Assembly (NCBI RefSeq): GCF_024129435.1
Contig: NZ_JAMXXN010000002.1
Location: 124,001-188,000, forward strand
Direction: 5' to 3'
Source of the DNA: Acinetobacter lwoffii
GTDB taxonomy: Bacteria > Pseudomonadota > Gammaproteobacteria > Pseudomonadales > Moraxellaceae
DNA: 64,000 nucleotides
Under the pieces are notes generated by a model. The model searched no databases. It was not told the DNA's origin and saw only the letters and a list, made by a program, of their open reading frames with translations. Each line of letters starts with the position of its first letter. The stretch's first letter is position 1. Position numbers and translations under genes: made by a program. Positions 17,993-27,594 of this stretch are shown piece after piece.

Positions 17993-18562
17993 TTAACTGC
18001 CCTCTCGCCAGCTTTTAGAGCTTTCACAGTTTAAGGGTTTTAATTGTTGATCCAGCAAATCAAATAACAAGGCCTTGCCATTTTCCTTCACTTTCAGCTC
18101 TGCAAATTTGGCGTTACGATAACAAGGCTCCAGACCCTCGGGGAACATGAAACTGTTAGCAGCAGGATACAAAGCCTCAAAAGTATTGCGTGGGTTTTTC
18201 AGCATTAATCGGGCTACACGTTCCGATTGATTGAGTGCACTTCGATCAAAACTGGTTTTAATAACTCTGCGCTGCTGATCCAGCTGCACATAACTCATTA
18301 CATGTGATTGATTTTTAAAATCCTCAATCTTTATGTCAGAAACAGGCTGTTCGGAACCATTCTCCGCTGCCACTGCGCTAAAATGCAGATCATAGTTCAG
18401 TACCATATAATCCCCTTGCAGGATCGAACGCGGATCGACTGGTGCCAACTCGACAAAGATACTGTCGCTTTTGGCCAGATGCCATTCATGCTGGACAATT
18501 AAACCTACGAATAAAGCAATACTAAAAATACTCAGGTGCAGCGCCATAAACTTTTTCATCAT
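17993..18562 (-). CDS. GDYXXLXY-domain protein
   Basis: 189 residues. One N-terminal membrane segment (about 5-24, LHLSIFSIALFVGLIVQH) is followed by a soluble periplasmic domain. The diagnostic GDYMVLNY motif matches GDYxxLxY. Function unknown. Its ATG overlaps the stop of the upstream membrane gene (ATGA), so the two are translationally coupled. This pairing with a DUF2157/DUF4401 membrane protein is seen in many proteobacteria. Confidence 0.88.
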   Translation of the reverse strand: MMKKFMALHLSIFSIALFVGLIVQHEWHLAKSDSIFVELAPVDPRSILQGDYMVLNYDLHFSAVAAENGSEQPVSDIKIEDFKNQSHVMSYVQLDQQRRVIKTSFDRSALNQSERVARLMLKNPRNTFEALYPAANSFMFPEGLEPCYRNAKFAELKVKENGKALLFDLLDQQLKPLNCESSKSWREGS

Positions 18563-20364
18563 GAGACCACTCCTGCTTTCAGCTGGAACTTCGGTGAACT
18601 CAACACATAAGCCAAAAGCAACACCAGCACACCTGAGGCAAAAATACTGACACTTTTAAATAAAAAACTTAGTCCCAGATTGTAATACAGCAGCCATAAC
18701 CAGAAGATCAGTAGCAAAATGCTCAAGGCTTGTATCAGTCGTTGTTGATTCACCATTGCCCAGGCCATAAACACCAGAATGATAAAAATTTCAAAGTAAC
18801 CCAATACAATTAGCAGAATTCCCACTGCTGGAATGAGCCAGAGTTGAATCCATGAAAATTGCTTCAGATGAATCCCGACAAAACTCAGCAGCCATATCGC
18901 TGGCAAAATATAGAAAATAATGGCTTCATCTATACCGCGTGGCTGCAATTGCTGAACCACACCAAATTGCAGTAAACATTGAAAAATAGCCGTCACCACC
19001 AAAATACTAATCATCCATAAATTCATGCTTTTGGCATAAGCTGAAGCGAGCCAGTATCTCGCAGTAAGCAAAGCTCCTGTCAGAATGCTGTAATTCAGCA
19101 GCATGATCCACGTCAGCAGGCGCTGATCCTGAAAAAATGCATGTTGGTCGACCAGAACTGCAATTCCCAGTATATGTGCAAGTAACAACTGCAACAGCAC
19201 CACCAGCCAATGCATACGACTCATGATAGTCAGCAGCGTAATGCCGACTTGTATCAGCCAGATTAGCAATAGACTCTCTGTGAGTAATTGAGTATGAATC
19301 AATACCGCGGCCTGACCGCAAACCCATAAACAATAAGCCAATTGCCGCATAAAAACTGAGGGCTTGCTACGAATCAACCACCAGGCGACTGCGATAAAAA
19401 TGATTCCCATCAGAATCGAAAAACTTTTCCAATAGGTCAGCAACAGCATGGCCAAGATCACACCAGCAATCCACGCGCCCAGAGCCAATGGAATGACCGA
19501 AAACCGGCTCTTGGGCAACAGCTTGATCAGCAGACCTGTAATAGCTGCGAACCAGCTGAATATCAGCAAAGCTAGTATCAATAAGCCAGCGGCAGAATCC
19601 TGTAAATATTGCTGAGTGAGATCAAAAATGAGAACACTAAAACTCAGGGCCAGTCCTGCAACAAGCAAACTGGTTTCAAGCTGTTGCTTTCGGGTATAGA
19701 AATAAACACTGAATAAAATAGGCAGAACCAGCACCGAAGCCAAATACCAGATCGAATCCGAGTCGATAAACCGGAACATACTTACTACTGAAATAAGCAC
19801 CACGACAGCGATAAACAGATAGCGCAAAACCGGATAATAACGTAAGGCATAGATCATACTTAGCCCGGTCAACAGATTCAGACCGAGCAGATAAAGAGTT
19901 TCAGCACGCACCAGCCAAAAGCTTTGTTTAAAATAAAAATAGAGTGCTAACTGGCTGACCACACAAAATAATGCAAAGATCCCAATATTCGGCCGATACA
20001 GCCAAGGCAGCAACAGCAAAGCCCAAAGCAGAAATAACTGATAACTGTCAGCACCAGTCTGATAAATCTGTCCAATCACGGCCAGACTTAAGCCCAGCAT
20101 TAGACCCGATACAGTATCCAGACTTTGTCTTAACTTTTCCCGCGCAGTGAAACGCACACTCAGCAATGCCGAACCCAGCAATAAAATTTGAGGAATAAAC
20201 AGCTGGACAAATTTAGGCAACATCCACCAGTTTGCCGCCAGTAAATACACGATACTGACAGCGATCAGCGCCAGCCCAATGATGTAAAGAATTTGAATTA
20301 CAGCAGGTTGAATAAATAACAGCGGGGAAAATGGACGGTCTGGCGATGGTACTGTTCTAGACAT
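18559..20364 (-). CDS. DUF2157/DUF4401 polytopic membrane protein
   Basis: A 601-residue protein made of roughly 16 or more hydrophobic helices (e.g. ILYIIGLALIAVSIVYLLAANWW, a typical DUF2157 opening). No catalytic motif is apparent. It probably forms a complex with the GDYXXLXY protein encoded by the overlapping next gene. Biochemical role unknown. The start is taken at the ATG at 20364 (MSRTVPSPDRPF). Confidence 0.85.
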   Translation of the reverse strand: MSRTVPSPDRPFSPLLFIQPAVIQILYIIGLALIAVSIVYLLAANWWMLPKFVQLFIPQILLLGSALLSVRFTAREKLRQSLDTVSGLMLGLSLAVIGQIYQTGADSYQLFLLWALLLLPWLYRPNIGIFALFCVVSQLALYFYFKQSFWLVRAETLYLLGLNLLTGLSMIYALRYYPVLRYLFIAVVVLISVVSMFRFIDSDSIWYLASVLVLPILFSVYFYTRKQQLETSLLVAGLALSFSVLIFDLTQQYLQDSAAGLLILALLIFSWFAAITGLLIKLLPKSRFSVIPLALGAWIAGVILAMLLLTYWKSFSILMGIIFIAVAWWLIRSKPSVFMRQLAYCLWVCGQAAVLIHTQLLTESLLLIWLIQVGITLLTIMSRMHWLVVLLQLLLAHILGIAVLVDQHAFFQDQRLLTWIMLLNYSILTGALLTARYWLASAYAKSMNLWMISILVVTAIFQCLLQFGVVQQLQPRGIDEAIIFYILPAIWLLSFVGIHLKQFSWIQLWLIPAVGILLIVLGYFEIFIILVFMAWAMVNQQRLIQALSILLLIFWLWLLYYNLGLSFLFKSVSIFASGVLVLLLAYVLSSPKFQLKAGVVS

Positions 20365-20454
20365 ACTGATCTGTTCAATTTTTATTTGATTTCACCTTAG
20401 CATGATTTTTGCAGGATATGCCAGGCAGGAACAGTCCAAGTATGCTGTACATTT

Positions 20455-21066
20455 TTAAATCAGGATTTGATAAATTCCGTACCCTGCAATCATGAGCAGA
20501 ATCATGCCGCACAATGCCAGCAAATGTGGATAGAGCCGAGAATGGGATAAGCGGTTAAAACCCAAATACACCACAGACAACGTCAAAAAATCCAGGATGA
20601 TCCAGCTCAAAATCAGAATGATTAAACTTAAATCAAGATCCGAGGTAATTCCGATAAATTGCGGGAAAAAAGCCGCAAAGAAAATAATGTCCTTAGGATT
20701 GGAAATACCAACCAGAAAACCTTGTCGAAAACCGCCACGCACAGGAACTAGATTCCCCTGAGCTTGATCCTGCAGCTTAAAAATAACTTCACGGAAAATC
20801 TGCCAGCCCAGATAGCCAATATATAAACAGCCCAGCAGCTTAATGGCATCTAGCCATTGCTCATTAATGATCAACAAACCTTTCAAACTTAATACGGATA
20901 AAGCAATTAACACCAGAGAGGCGAAATTGGTACCAAAAATGGTTCTTAAAGCTGCCGTATAGCCACCTTTTAGACCGGCACTGGCCACCAGTAACATCAC
21001 TGGGCCAGGTGTAGCGATCATCACCACAACAGCCAGACAATATAAGAAATATTCACTGATATTCAT
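20455..21066 (-). CDS. LysE/RhtB-family amino-acid exporter
   Basis: 203 residues with about six membrane helices. The family signature ATPGPVMLLVASAGLKGGYTAAL is at about residues 18-40, and GISNPKDIIFFAAFFPQF in the middle. Members export lysine, homoserine, threonine or leucine; the substrate cannot be read from sequence. It stands alone on the minus strand. Confidence 0.9.
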   Translation of the reverse strand: MNISEYFLYCLAVVVMIATPGPVMLLVASAGLKGGYTAALRTIFGTNFASLVLIALSVLSLKGLLIINEQWLDAIKLLGCLYIGYLGWQIFREVIFKLQDQAQGNLVPVRGGFRQGFLVGISNPKDIIFFAAFFPQFIGITSDLDLSLIILILSWIILDFLTLSVVYLGFNRLSHSRLYPHLLALCGMILLMIAGYGIYQILI

Positions 21067-21114
21067 GCTATTCCCTCAGCTATTGTTGTTTTTGTGCATA
21101 AAAAAAAAGAGGAC

Positions 21115-21600
21115 TTAGTCCTCCTCTTGTATATGAATCAGATGCTGACTGATGCCATCTGCCCGCAGAAAAGCCAGATCATAACTGGCGGTAGCCAAAG
21201 CCAAGATACGGCGCTCAAACTCATCCCACAACGGACGCACCTGCTTATAATGGATGCCCAAACCACTATCGTCGGTAAAATGCCGATTTTTTTCACACAG
21301 CTTTAAAGCATGATACAGTTTGCGCCCTTTGGAAGCATCATCACGCAAGCGTACCCGTTTCGACAGCACAAAGGCCTGCACTTTGACAAGATCAGCATGT
21401 GGCAACAGCGGCACCAGAATCTGATCCAGCTGCGCATCCAGTCGTTGCCACACAGCTCGATGCTGCTCAGCACTATACGTATTCCAGTGGATCACTTCAT
21501 GATTAAAACGGCGACAACCACGACATACCGCATCACCAAATACGGTCGAGCAACGCCCTGCACATGGGGTTAAAGACGCAATACGACGATCTGAACTCAA
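21115..21600 (-). CDS. DUF1289-domain protein
   Basis: The N-terminal part carries the DUF1289 cysteine signature TPCAGRCSTVFGDAVCRGCRRFNHEVIHWN, broken here as CAGRC then CRGC, with four Cys likely to bind a metal. The C-terminal 100 residues are helical and unassigned. The frame is open back to 21666, but I favour the TTG at 21600. It has GGAG six bases upstream and starts about 10 residues before the domain, as usual. About 161 residues. Function unknown. Confidence 0.75.
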   Translation of the reverse strand: MSSDRRIASLTPCAGRCSTVFGDAVCRGCRRFNHEVIHWNTYSAEQHRAVWQRLDAQLDQILVPLLPHADLVKVQAFVLSKRVRLRDDASKGRKLYHALKLCEKNRHFTDDSGLGIHYKQVRPLWDEFERRILALATASYDLAFLRADGISQHLIHIQEED

Positions 21601-21789
21601 AACACACTCCAAAGATACTGCAACTTTCAGTATCTGCATCACTGCACAAAATCCTGGGCCGGGCATGACTATACACCCTCTCCCCCATGAATTGAAGCCT
21701 GTTAAAAGACTTGCGTTTTACTCGCTTATTCACTCGAATCAAGCTAAAATATGCGCCTTTCAAATTATCATGCTACGTTGGAGTATTCC

Positions 21790-22722
21790 ATGAACGCTAC
21801 TGTAGAACAGCTTGCACCTGTAGAACAGCAAGCGACGACTGGTTGGGTTGTTGCCGCACTTTATCAATTCAAAGAAGTTCAAGATCCTGCCGATCTTCAG
21901 CAACGTCTTTTGGACCTGGTAAAATCCATAAACCTTTGCGGTACTCTAATTGTGGCAGGTGAAGGCATTAACGGTACGGTTGCAGGCGACCGTGCATCGA
22001 TTGATCAAATTCACCAGTTCCTTCTGAATGAAGGTTTTAACGAAATGGAATACAAAGAATCAGACAGTTCTGAAAAGCCATTCCGTAAGATGAAAATTAA
22101 ATTAAAAAAAGAAATCGTAACTTTAGGCGTGGAAGTGAAACCGCGTGATTTAGTCGGTCACTATCTTGATCCAAAAGAATGGAACGAACTAATTGCACGT
22201 GATGACGTGATTCTGGTCGATACACGTAACGATTACGAATATAAAGCCGGTACTTTCAAAGGGGCAATCGACCCAAAAACTGAAAGCTTCCGCGAATTCC
22301 CTGAATACGTGAAAAATAATCTGGAACAGCACAAAGACAAGAAAATTGCCATGTTCTGTACTGGGGGTATTCGTTGTGAAAAATCCACTTCACTTCTTCT
22401 ACAAGAAGGTTTTACCGAAGTGTATCACCTCAAAGGCGGCATTCTAAAATACCTGGAAGAAACCCCGGCTGAAGAAAGCATGTGGGAAGGTGAATGCTTC
22501 GTGTTTGACGGTCGTACTGCCGTGACACATGGTGTTGAAGAAGGCCAAAACACCAAATGTCATGCATGTGGCTGGCCTTTACTTCCAGAAGAAGTTGCAC
22601 TCCCAAGTTATGAACATGGTGTCTCTTGTGTGTACTGTATTGACAAAACCTCGGAGAAACAAAAAGAAGGTTTCCGTATGCGTCAATCACAAATTTTAGC
22701 AGCAAAACGCAAACGCCTCTAA
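21790..22722 (+). CDS. trhO: tRNA uridine(34) hydroxylase TrhO (rhodanese family)
   Basis: Oxygen-dependent hydroxylation of U34 in tRNA, the first step toward 5-(carboxy)methoxyuridine. The 310-residue product has an N-terminal acylphosphatase-like UPF0176 domain (GEGINGTVAG). A central rhodanese domain has active-site Cys in MFCTGGIRCEKST, and a C-terminal Cys-rich tail contains CHACGWPL and CVYC. The ATG at 21790 has GGAG six bases upstream; the longer frame from 21751 is less likely. Confidence 0.93.
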   Translation: MNATVEQLAPVEQQATTGWVVAALYQFKEVQDPADLQQRLLDLVKSINLCGTLIVAGEGINGTVAGDRASIDQIHQFLLNEGFNEMEYKESDSSEKPFRKMKIKLKKEIVTLGVEVKPRDLVGHYLDPKEWNELIARDDVILVDTRNDYEYKAGTFKGAIDPKTESFREFPEYVKNNLEQHKDKKIAMFCTGGIRCEKSTSLLLQEGFTEVYHLKGGILKYLEETPAEESMWEGECFVFDGRTAVTHGVEEGQNTKCHACGWPLLPEEVALPSYEHGVSCVYCIDKTSEKQKEGFRMRQSQILAAKRKRL

Positions 22723-22747
22723 TTTGGCCTTTTGTAATGAAATATAT

Positions 22748-22774
22748 AAAAACCCTCTTCGGGGGGTTTTTTGT
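22748..22774 (+). terminator. trhO terminator
   Basis: AAAACCCTC and GGGGGTTTT pair around a TTCG tetraloop and run into six T. Confidence 0.85.
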
Positions 22775-22928
22775 TTACATAAAAATCACAACAGTAATAA
22801 AACTCTTACCAATTCCTTACCAAGAACCTCATTTTTTTCCAAACAAGATTGTTAGTCTAATGATACGGTAATTTACAAGCTAAGTCTTTCATTATTAACT
22901 GAAATTTTTAATTGAAAAGGAATATAAA

Positions 22929-23207
22929 ATGGCAGGCTCACTTGCTCAAGATTCAGACAATCTGGTTCAATTTCAACCTAAAGAAAATATAAAGTTGCAA
23001 CGGCTTCATCAAATTTCTGAAGAGCTTGAACAGCAGTCACATCTGTTCGTCGTTATCTTGGGAACCGTTATTGGCGCGATCTTGGCGCTTTTCATTGGTT
23101 ACCATATCAATACCAGCATCATGCATTTTATCCTGCTGAGTATTTTGCCAATCTGCTTGGCCTATTTCTTACGTAAAGTTTATATTTATACCCTGACACA
23201 TAGCTGA
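22929..23207 (+). CDS. Small two-helix membrane protein, unknown
   Basis: 92 residues. A polar N-terminal half (about 1-40) is followed by two membrane helices (VVILGTVIGAILALFIGYHI and FILLSILPICLAYFLR). No family recognised. AAAGGA lies seven to eight bases before the ATG, and a terminator follows, so it is a real independent gene. The N-terminus is probably cytoplasmic. Confidence 0.72.
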   Translation: MAGSLAQDSDNLVQFQPKENIKLQRLHQISEELEQQSHLFVVILGTVIGAILALFIGYHINTSIMHFILLSILPICLAYFLRKVYIYTLTHS

Positions 23208-23244
23208 TTCTGTCTGATCATTTATATTCCAAGACTTTACCGCA

Positions 23245-23280
23245 CAAAAAATACTGCTTAGGATACAGGCAGTATTTTTT
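23245..23280 (+). terminator. Terminator after the two-helix protein
   Basis: AAAAAATACTGC at 23246-23257 pairs with GCAGTATTTTTT at 23269-23280. Confidence 0.85.
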
Positions 23281-23294
23281 ATTTTGCCAATCAT

Positions 23295-23912
23295 ATGAAT
23301 CTGACTGAATGGATTATTTCCGTCATGGAGCAACTGGGCTACTGGGGCATTGCCCTGCTCATGTTCCTGGATAATGTCTTCCCGCCAATCCCTTCCGAAA
23401 TTATTATGCCTTCCGCGGGCTATTCAGCCTCTCAGGGCGAGTTAATACTCGTCGGAGTGATCATGGCCGGCTGTATCGGCTCCCTGCTGGCAGCCGCCTT
23501 GCTGTACTGGATTGGCTATAAATTTAACCATGATTCTATTTTTAAATTTGTCGATCGTTATGGCAAATATTTATTTATTAAATCAGAGGATGTAAAAAAA
23601 TCACTCAGTTGGTTTGAGCATTATGGTCATCGGATTGTGTTCTTTGGCCGCATGATTCCTGCCGTCCGCTCGCTGATCAGCATTCCTGCCGGCATGAGTC
23701 ATATGCCCTTCTGGAAATTCATGTTCTATAGCGCACTTGGAACCATCATCTGGACCACATTTCTGGCCTGTGTCGGATTTTATTTTGGCGAAAACCAGCA
23801 GTTGATGCAGCAAATTTTTAGTAAAGTCAGTTATGTGATTATTGCCATTGTTGCGGTAATTATTATCTGGATTTTCTACCGTAGACAGCAGCGTAAAAAT
23901 CGTCCATCCTGA
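23295..23912 (+). CDS. DedA-family membrane protein
   Basis: 205 residues with about five or six membrane segments. Family features: FLDNVFPPIPSEIIMPSAGYSA near the N-terminus (the E of the reentrant loop), and the FGRMIPAVRSLISIPAGMSHMPFWKFMFYSALG region, split here as FFGRMIPAVRS then IPAGMSHMPF. The Arg and Pro residues are those required in E. coli DedA proteins, and some members flip undecaprenyl phosphate or phospholipid. The next gene follows after 27 bases. Confidence 0.92.
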   Translation: MNLTEWIISVMEQLGYWGIALLMFLDNVFPPIPSEIIMPSAGYSASQGELILVGVIMAGCIGSLLAAALLYWIGYKFNHDSIFKFVDRYGKYLFIKSEDVKKSLSWFEHYGHRIVFFGRMIPAVRSLISIPAGMSHMPFWKFMFYSALGTIIWTTFLACVGFYFGENQQLMQQIFSKVSYVIIAIVAVIIIWIFYRRQQRKNRPS

Positions 23913-23939
23913 GGAAGATCCCTTAAGGAGATTAAAACG

Positions 23940-24365
23940 ATGTCGCATTATCTTAAATATTTTGCCACCGTTTATCTGACCTTGGTTCTACTGGTAGGCA
24001 TACTCATCTATGTATTCAATCTAGGCGTCATTCTGCTGATTCCTGCCCTGATTGCTTCCGCCTTTCTCAGTGCCCGATACTTTGTTAAAAAAGAACTTCG
24101 TTTGCCGACTCAGGAAGAGAAAAGCAAACTGGTCTGGGGCTCTACTATCATTGCCATGACATTCGGGTTTATCTTTTTAGTTGTGGTCATCTGGATGAAC
24201 CCGCAGACAGATGAGATTTATAGAACCATAGCCTATACAGGAAGAGGAACAAATTCATTCCTAGTGGCTGCAAGCATTGCCTTACATGCCTTGCTGTTCC
24301 ATATCGCTTACAATGCTTATGCCCGTTATAGTCTGGCGAAGCGAACAGGCTTGGAAAGAAAATAG
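23940..24365 (+). CDS. Four-helix membrane protein, probably ABZJ_00895 family
   Basis: 141 residues with four predicted membrane helices (about 8-27, 29-47, 68-88, 105-122). It resembles the small Acinetobacter membrane family named ABZJ_00895; this is from memory and not tested. No catalytic motif. AAGGAG precedes the ATG. It is probably co-transcribed with the DedA gene, and a terminator follows. Confidence 0.7.
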   Translation: MSHYLKYFATVYLTLVLLVGILIYVFNLGVILLIPALIASAFLSARYFVKKELRLPTQEEKSKLVWGSTIIAMTFGFIFLVVVIWMNPQTDEIYRTIAYTGRGTNSFLVAASIALHALLFHIAYNAYARYSLAKRTGLERK

Positions 24366-24403
24366 GATCGAGTAAATCTCAAAGATGCAAAAAGGCCAAA
24401 GCT

Positions 24404-24432
24404 AAAAAAAGCACCCTGCGGTGCTTTTTTTA
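24404..24432. terminator. Bidirectional terminator between convergent genes
   Basis: AAAAAAAGCACC pairs with GGTGCTTTTTTT across a CTGC loop. It serves the plus-strand membrane gene and the minus-strand YecA-like gene ending at 24437. Confidence 0.88.
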
Positions 24433-24436
24433 TGAA

Positions 24437-24961
24437 TTATTCTGGAGTGTGATACATCAGATACAATTCATTTAAGTTTTCTGGAATTTCTTCTGCAAGC
24501 TCGTCCATTAACTGGCCATTGCGACGGAAAGTTTCCATTTGTGGATCTTCATCATCGATGCCACTGAAGACCATGATTGGCAGGGTTAAATCCACCAGTT
24601 GTTCTTCAAATTCTTCAGTAAACCAAGCGTCTTCGTTCAGGAACATGGCGTCTACAAAGCCCACACTCCAGTCACCCAAGCTTGATTCAGTATCTGCTTC
24701 TTCAATTTCAAACGGGAATGTAATCCCTTCTTCATTGGCTAAGCTTTGACGAATAGACTCTAACCATGCTTGCACCTGAATGATGATTTCTGCAGGCACT
24801 TTCTTTTGATTATTATCAAAAAGTTCGTCTAACCATTTGTCGAATTTTGGGCCTACTGCAATAGCACATAAGAAACCATGGGTTGCTGCGAAATCTAGAC
24901 CATGTTCATTTTGGTCACCATCTAGATATTCACTCAACAGGTCTAAATCTAAAGCACTCAT
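24437..24961 (-). CDS. YecA/YgfB-family (UPF0149) protein
   Basis: 174 residues. The UPF0149 opening LSEYLDGDQNEHGLDFAATHGFLCAIAVGP is clear, and the FVDAMFLNEDAW segment is also typical. There is no C-terminal SEC-C zinc motif, so it is the shorter YgfB-like type. Function is not well established. It is strongly acidic. It lies 71 bases from the acidic small gene at 25033 on the same strand, so the two may be one transcript. Confidence 0.85.
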   Translation of the reverse strand: MSALDLDLLSEYLDGDQNEHGLDFAATHGFLCAIAVGPKFDKWLDELFDNNQKKVPAEIIIQVQAWLESIRQSLANEEGITFPFEIEEADTESSLGDWSVGFVDAMFLNEDAWFTEEFEEQLVDLTLPIMVFSGIDDEDPQMETFRRNGQLMDELAEEIPENLNELYLMYHTPE

Positions 24962-25032
24962 CTAACATCCAAACTTAGAAAACCGAAAGGTTTAGCATAG
25001 CATTTATTCAGGCTATGCTAAATCCGAATTCG

Positions 25033-25239
25033 TTAATCTTCGTCATCAAAATCGTCGTCATCGTCGAAGTCATAGTCAAAATCTTTGAGTTCGCGCTCTA
25101 AACGACGTTGGGTCAGCAGATCATCGATCAGACGACGTTTTTCCAACGACTCTTTAGCACTGAGCTTGCTAGAAGCCTCATCGAAATTAACATCATCTTC
25201 ACCGAAGTTATCATCTAGTTCAAAATCTGTAGAAGACAC
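25033..25239 (-). CDS. Small acidic PA3496-family protein
   Basis: 68 residues with a RRLIDDLLTQRRLERELKDF helix, the core of the PA3496 family (annotated as putative envelope integrity). The C-terminal tail is nearly all Asp/Glu/Phe/Tyr (ending in DFDDDDDFDDED). The tail is encoded by a GAC/GAT-rich tract with microsatellite character, so length may vary between strains. Function unknown. Confidence 0.75.
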   Translation of the reverse strand: MSSTDFELDDNFGEDDVNFDEASSKLSAKESLEKRRLIDDLLTQRRLERELKDFDYDFDDDDDFDDED

Positions 25240-25377
25240 TAAAACTTCCTCATGAGTGAAAAATGTAAAAGGATTTAAGCGCTATTTATCGTGCCTAAAA
25301 TAACAAGTCAAGTTTTATTTGGATTTTCTTATTTTTAATTTGTAATTAGGGGTTTTTTCTGTCTCAATTGTGTGCCA

Positions 25378-25386
25378 TGATATAAT
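25378..25386 (+). promoter_or_regulatory. Extended -10 promoter upstream of rpoD
   Basis: TGATATAAT at 25378-25386 is a perfect extended -10 (TGnTATAAT) without a good -35. It would start transcription about 240 bases before rpoD, giving a long leader. Confidence 0.55.
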
Positions 25387-25453
25387 CCACCCTGCGTCCT
25401 TATGTTTTTTGATTCTCCTTTTTTGAGTCATAAACAGACACGCATGGGATGAA

Positions 25454-25481
25454 CTTGAAAACAACAAATTCACCCCCATCT
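25454..25481 (+). promoter_or_regulatory. Sigma-32 (heat-shock) promoter of rpoD
   Basis: CTTGAAA at 25454-25460 and CCCCATCT at 25474-25481 are separated by 13 bases. Both boxes match the RpoH consensus (CTTGAAA, 11-16 bases, CCCCATnT) without mismatch. It lies about 150 bases before the rpoD ATG. Heat-shock expression of rpoD is known in E. coli, so the function is plausible. Confidence 0.8.
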
Positions 25482-25638
25482 TAAATTACTGAATTTCATT
25501 TTAAATATTTTATCAGACAGCTTTCATGCTGAATTCTCTGATGAAATATATAGGCTATTCACTAAATTTAACGAGCTTAAATCGTGCAGCATTGTACGGT
25601 TTTTTACTGCCACAGATTCAACGAAGAGTAAGCAAAAG

Positions 25639-27525
25639 ATGAGCGATATGACTTCCCCTACTTCTCAAGTAGCGGCTCTGATTAGCCGAGGCAAAGAACA
25701 AGGTTATTTAACCTTCGCTGAGGTTAACGATCATCTGCCGGACTCCATCACAGAAAGCGAGCAGATTGAAGACATCATTCAGATGCTGAATGATGTCGGT
25801 ATTCCGGTACATGATCGCGCGCCTGAATCTGATGATACGATGTTCGAAGATACTGCAGAAGCGGCGGATGAAGTTGCAGAAGAAGAAGCTGCAGCCGTAC
25901 TTGCATCGGTAGAAAACGAGCCAGGTCGTACCACTGACCCTGTACGTATGTATATGCGTGAGATGGGTACAGTAGAACTTCTGACTCGTGAAGGCGAAAT
26001 CAGCATCGCAAAACGCATCGAAGAAGGTATTCGTGATGTTTTGCACTCGATTGCTTACTGGCCGAATGCTGTAGAAGTGGTACTGCAAGAATACAAAGAT
26101 TATGAAGCGGGCGAACGCCGTCTTGCTGACCTTTTATCAGGTTATTTAGATCCTGAATCAGATGAAGAAATTCCTGAAGTTCTAGAAGAAGAAGCGGTTC
26201 TTGCTGAAGATGAGACTGACTCGAAAAAATCGACCAAAGACGTAAAACTGGACGATGATGAAGAGGAAGAAGAAGCAGACTCTGATGATGAATCAGAAGC
26301 AGATTCTGGTCCAGATCCTGAAATTGCCAAAGCGCGTTTCACTGAACTGGAAAATGCGTGGCTGAATACCAAAGCAACCATTGAAAAACATGGTCGTGAC
26401 AGCAAACAGGCTGAAGAAGCTCTTCAGGCACTTGCAACTGTATTCATGATGTTCAAATTTACCCCGCGTCTATTCGATATCATTTCTGAAATGATTCGTG
26501 GTACCCATGACCAGATTCGTGGTGCAGAACGTGAAGTGATGCGCTATGCAGTACGTCGTGGCCGTATGGATCGTACCCAGTTCCGTACCAGCTTCCCGGG
26601 TCAGGAATCGAATCCAGCCTGGTTAGATGAGCAGATTGCGAAAACACCTGCAGACCAGAAAGCTTATCTGGAAAAAGTACGTCCAGACGTATTGGCCTTC
26701 CAGCAAAAGATTGCCGATATCGAGAAAGAGCTTGGCCTTGATGTAAAAGGCATTAAAGACATTGCCAAACGTATGGCCGTCGGTGAAGCTAAAGCACGTC
26801 GTGCCAAGAAAGAAATGGTTGAAGCCAACTTGCGTCTGGTAATTTCGATTGCGAAGAAATATACCAACCGTGGCCTGCAATTCCTGGATCTGATTCAGGA
26901 AGGTAACATCGGTCTGATGAAAGCCGTAGACAAGTTTGAATACCGTCGTGGTTATAAATTCTCGACTTATGCGACCTGGTGGATTCGTCAGGCGATTACC
27001 CGTTCGATCGCGGATCAGGCACGTACCATTCGTATTCCGGTACACATGATTGAAACGATCAACAAGATCAACCGTGTATCTCGTCAGCTTTTACAGGAAA
27101 TGGGTCGTGAACCGACGCCTGAAGAACTGGGTGAACGTCTGGAAATGGACGAAGTTAAAGTACGTAAAGTACTGAAAATCGCCAAAGAACCAATTTCGAT
27201 GGAAACACCAATTGGTGATGATGAAGATTCGCATCTGGGTGATTTCATTGAAGACAGCAACATCACGTCACCAATTGATGCTGCAACGTCTGAAGGCCTG
27301 AAAGAAGCGACACGTGAAGTTCTGGAAAACCTGACTGAACGTGAAGCCAAAGTCCTGAAAATGCGTTTTGGTATCGACATGCCGACTGACCATACTTTGG
27401 AAGAGGTGGGCAAACAGTTTGACGTAACACGTGAACGTATTCGTCAGATTGAAGCGAAAGCGCTGCGTAAACTTCGCCATCCATCGCGTTCAGAACACTT
27501 ACGTTCATTCCTTGAGAATGATTAA
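25639..27525 (+). CDS. rpoD: RNA polymerase primary sigma factor RpoD
   Basis: Housekeeping sigma factor, 628 residues. Region 1.1 covers about 1-90. Region 1.2 is [21 protein letters not shown] non-conserved region carries a run of Asp/Glu (about 185-225). Region 2 has [20 protein letters not shown] and [22 protein letters not shown] (split here), and region 4.2 has [28 protein letters not shown] gene of its own rather than part of rpsU-dnaG-rpoD. Two promoter elements lie in its 400-base upstream region. Confidence 0.98.
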   Translation: MSDMTSPTSQVAALISRGKEQGYLTFAEVNDHLPDSITESEQIEDIIQMLNDVGIPVHDRAPESDDTMFEDTAEAADEVAEEEAAAVLASVENEPGRTTDPVRMYMREMGTVELLTREGEISIAKRIEEGIRDVLHSIAYWPNAVEVVLQEYKDYEAGERRLADLLSGYLDPESDEEIPEVLEEEAVLAEDETDSKKSTKDVKLDDDEEEEEADSDDESEADSGPDPEIAKARFTELENAWLNTKATIEKHGRDSKQAEEALQALATVFMMFKFTPRLFDIISEMIRGTHDQIRGAEREVMRYAVRRGRMDRTQFRTSFPGQESNPAWLDEQIAKTPADQKAYLEKVRPDVLAFQQKIADIEKELGLDVKGIKDIAKRMAVGEAKARRAKKEMVEANLRLVISIAKKYTNRGLQFLDLIQEGNIGLMKAVDKFEYRRGYKFSTYATWWIRQAITRSIADQARTIRIPVHMIETINKINRVSRQLLQEMGREPTPEELGERLEMDEVKVRKVLKIAKEPISMETPIGDDEDSHLGDFIEDSNITSPIDAATSEGLKEATREVLENLTEREAKVLKMRFGIDMPTDHTLEEVGKQFDVTRERIRQIEAKALRKLRHPSRSEHLRSFLEND

Positions 27526-27594
27526 GATTTGATGCTTATTCTGGAGACTTGAAATTTGATCATCAGTCTCCATTTAAGTAGCCAAGACAAACCC

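Noticed and set aside
25639..27525. Several minus-strand frames inside rpoD, Ser-rich or Phe-rich
   Set aside because: They are antisense shadows of the acidic and basic codon runs of rpoD.
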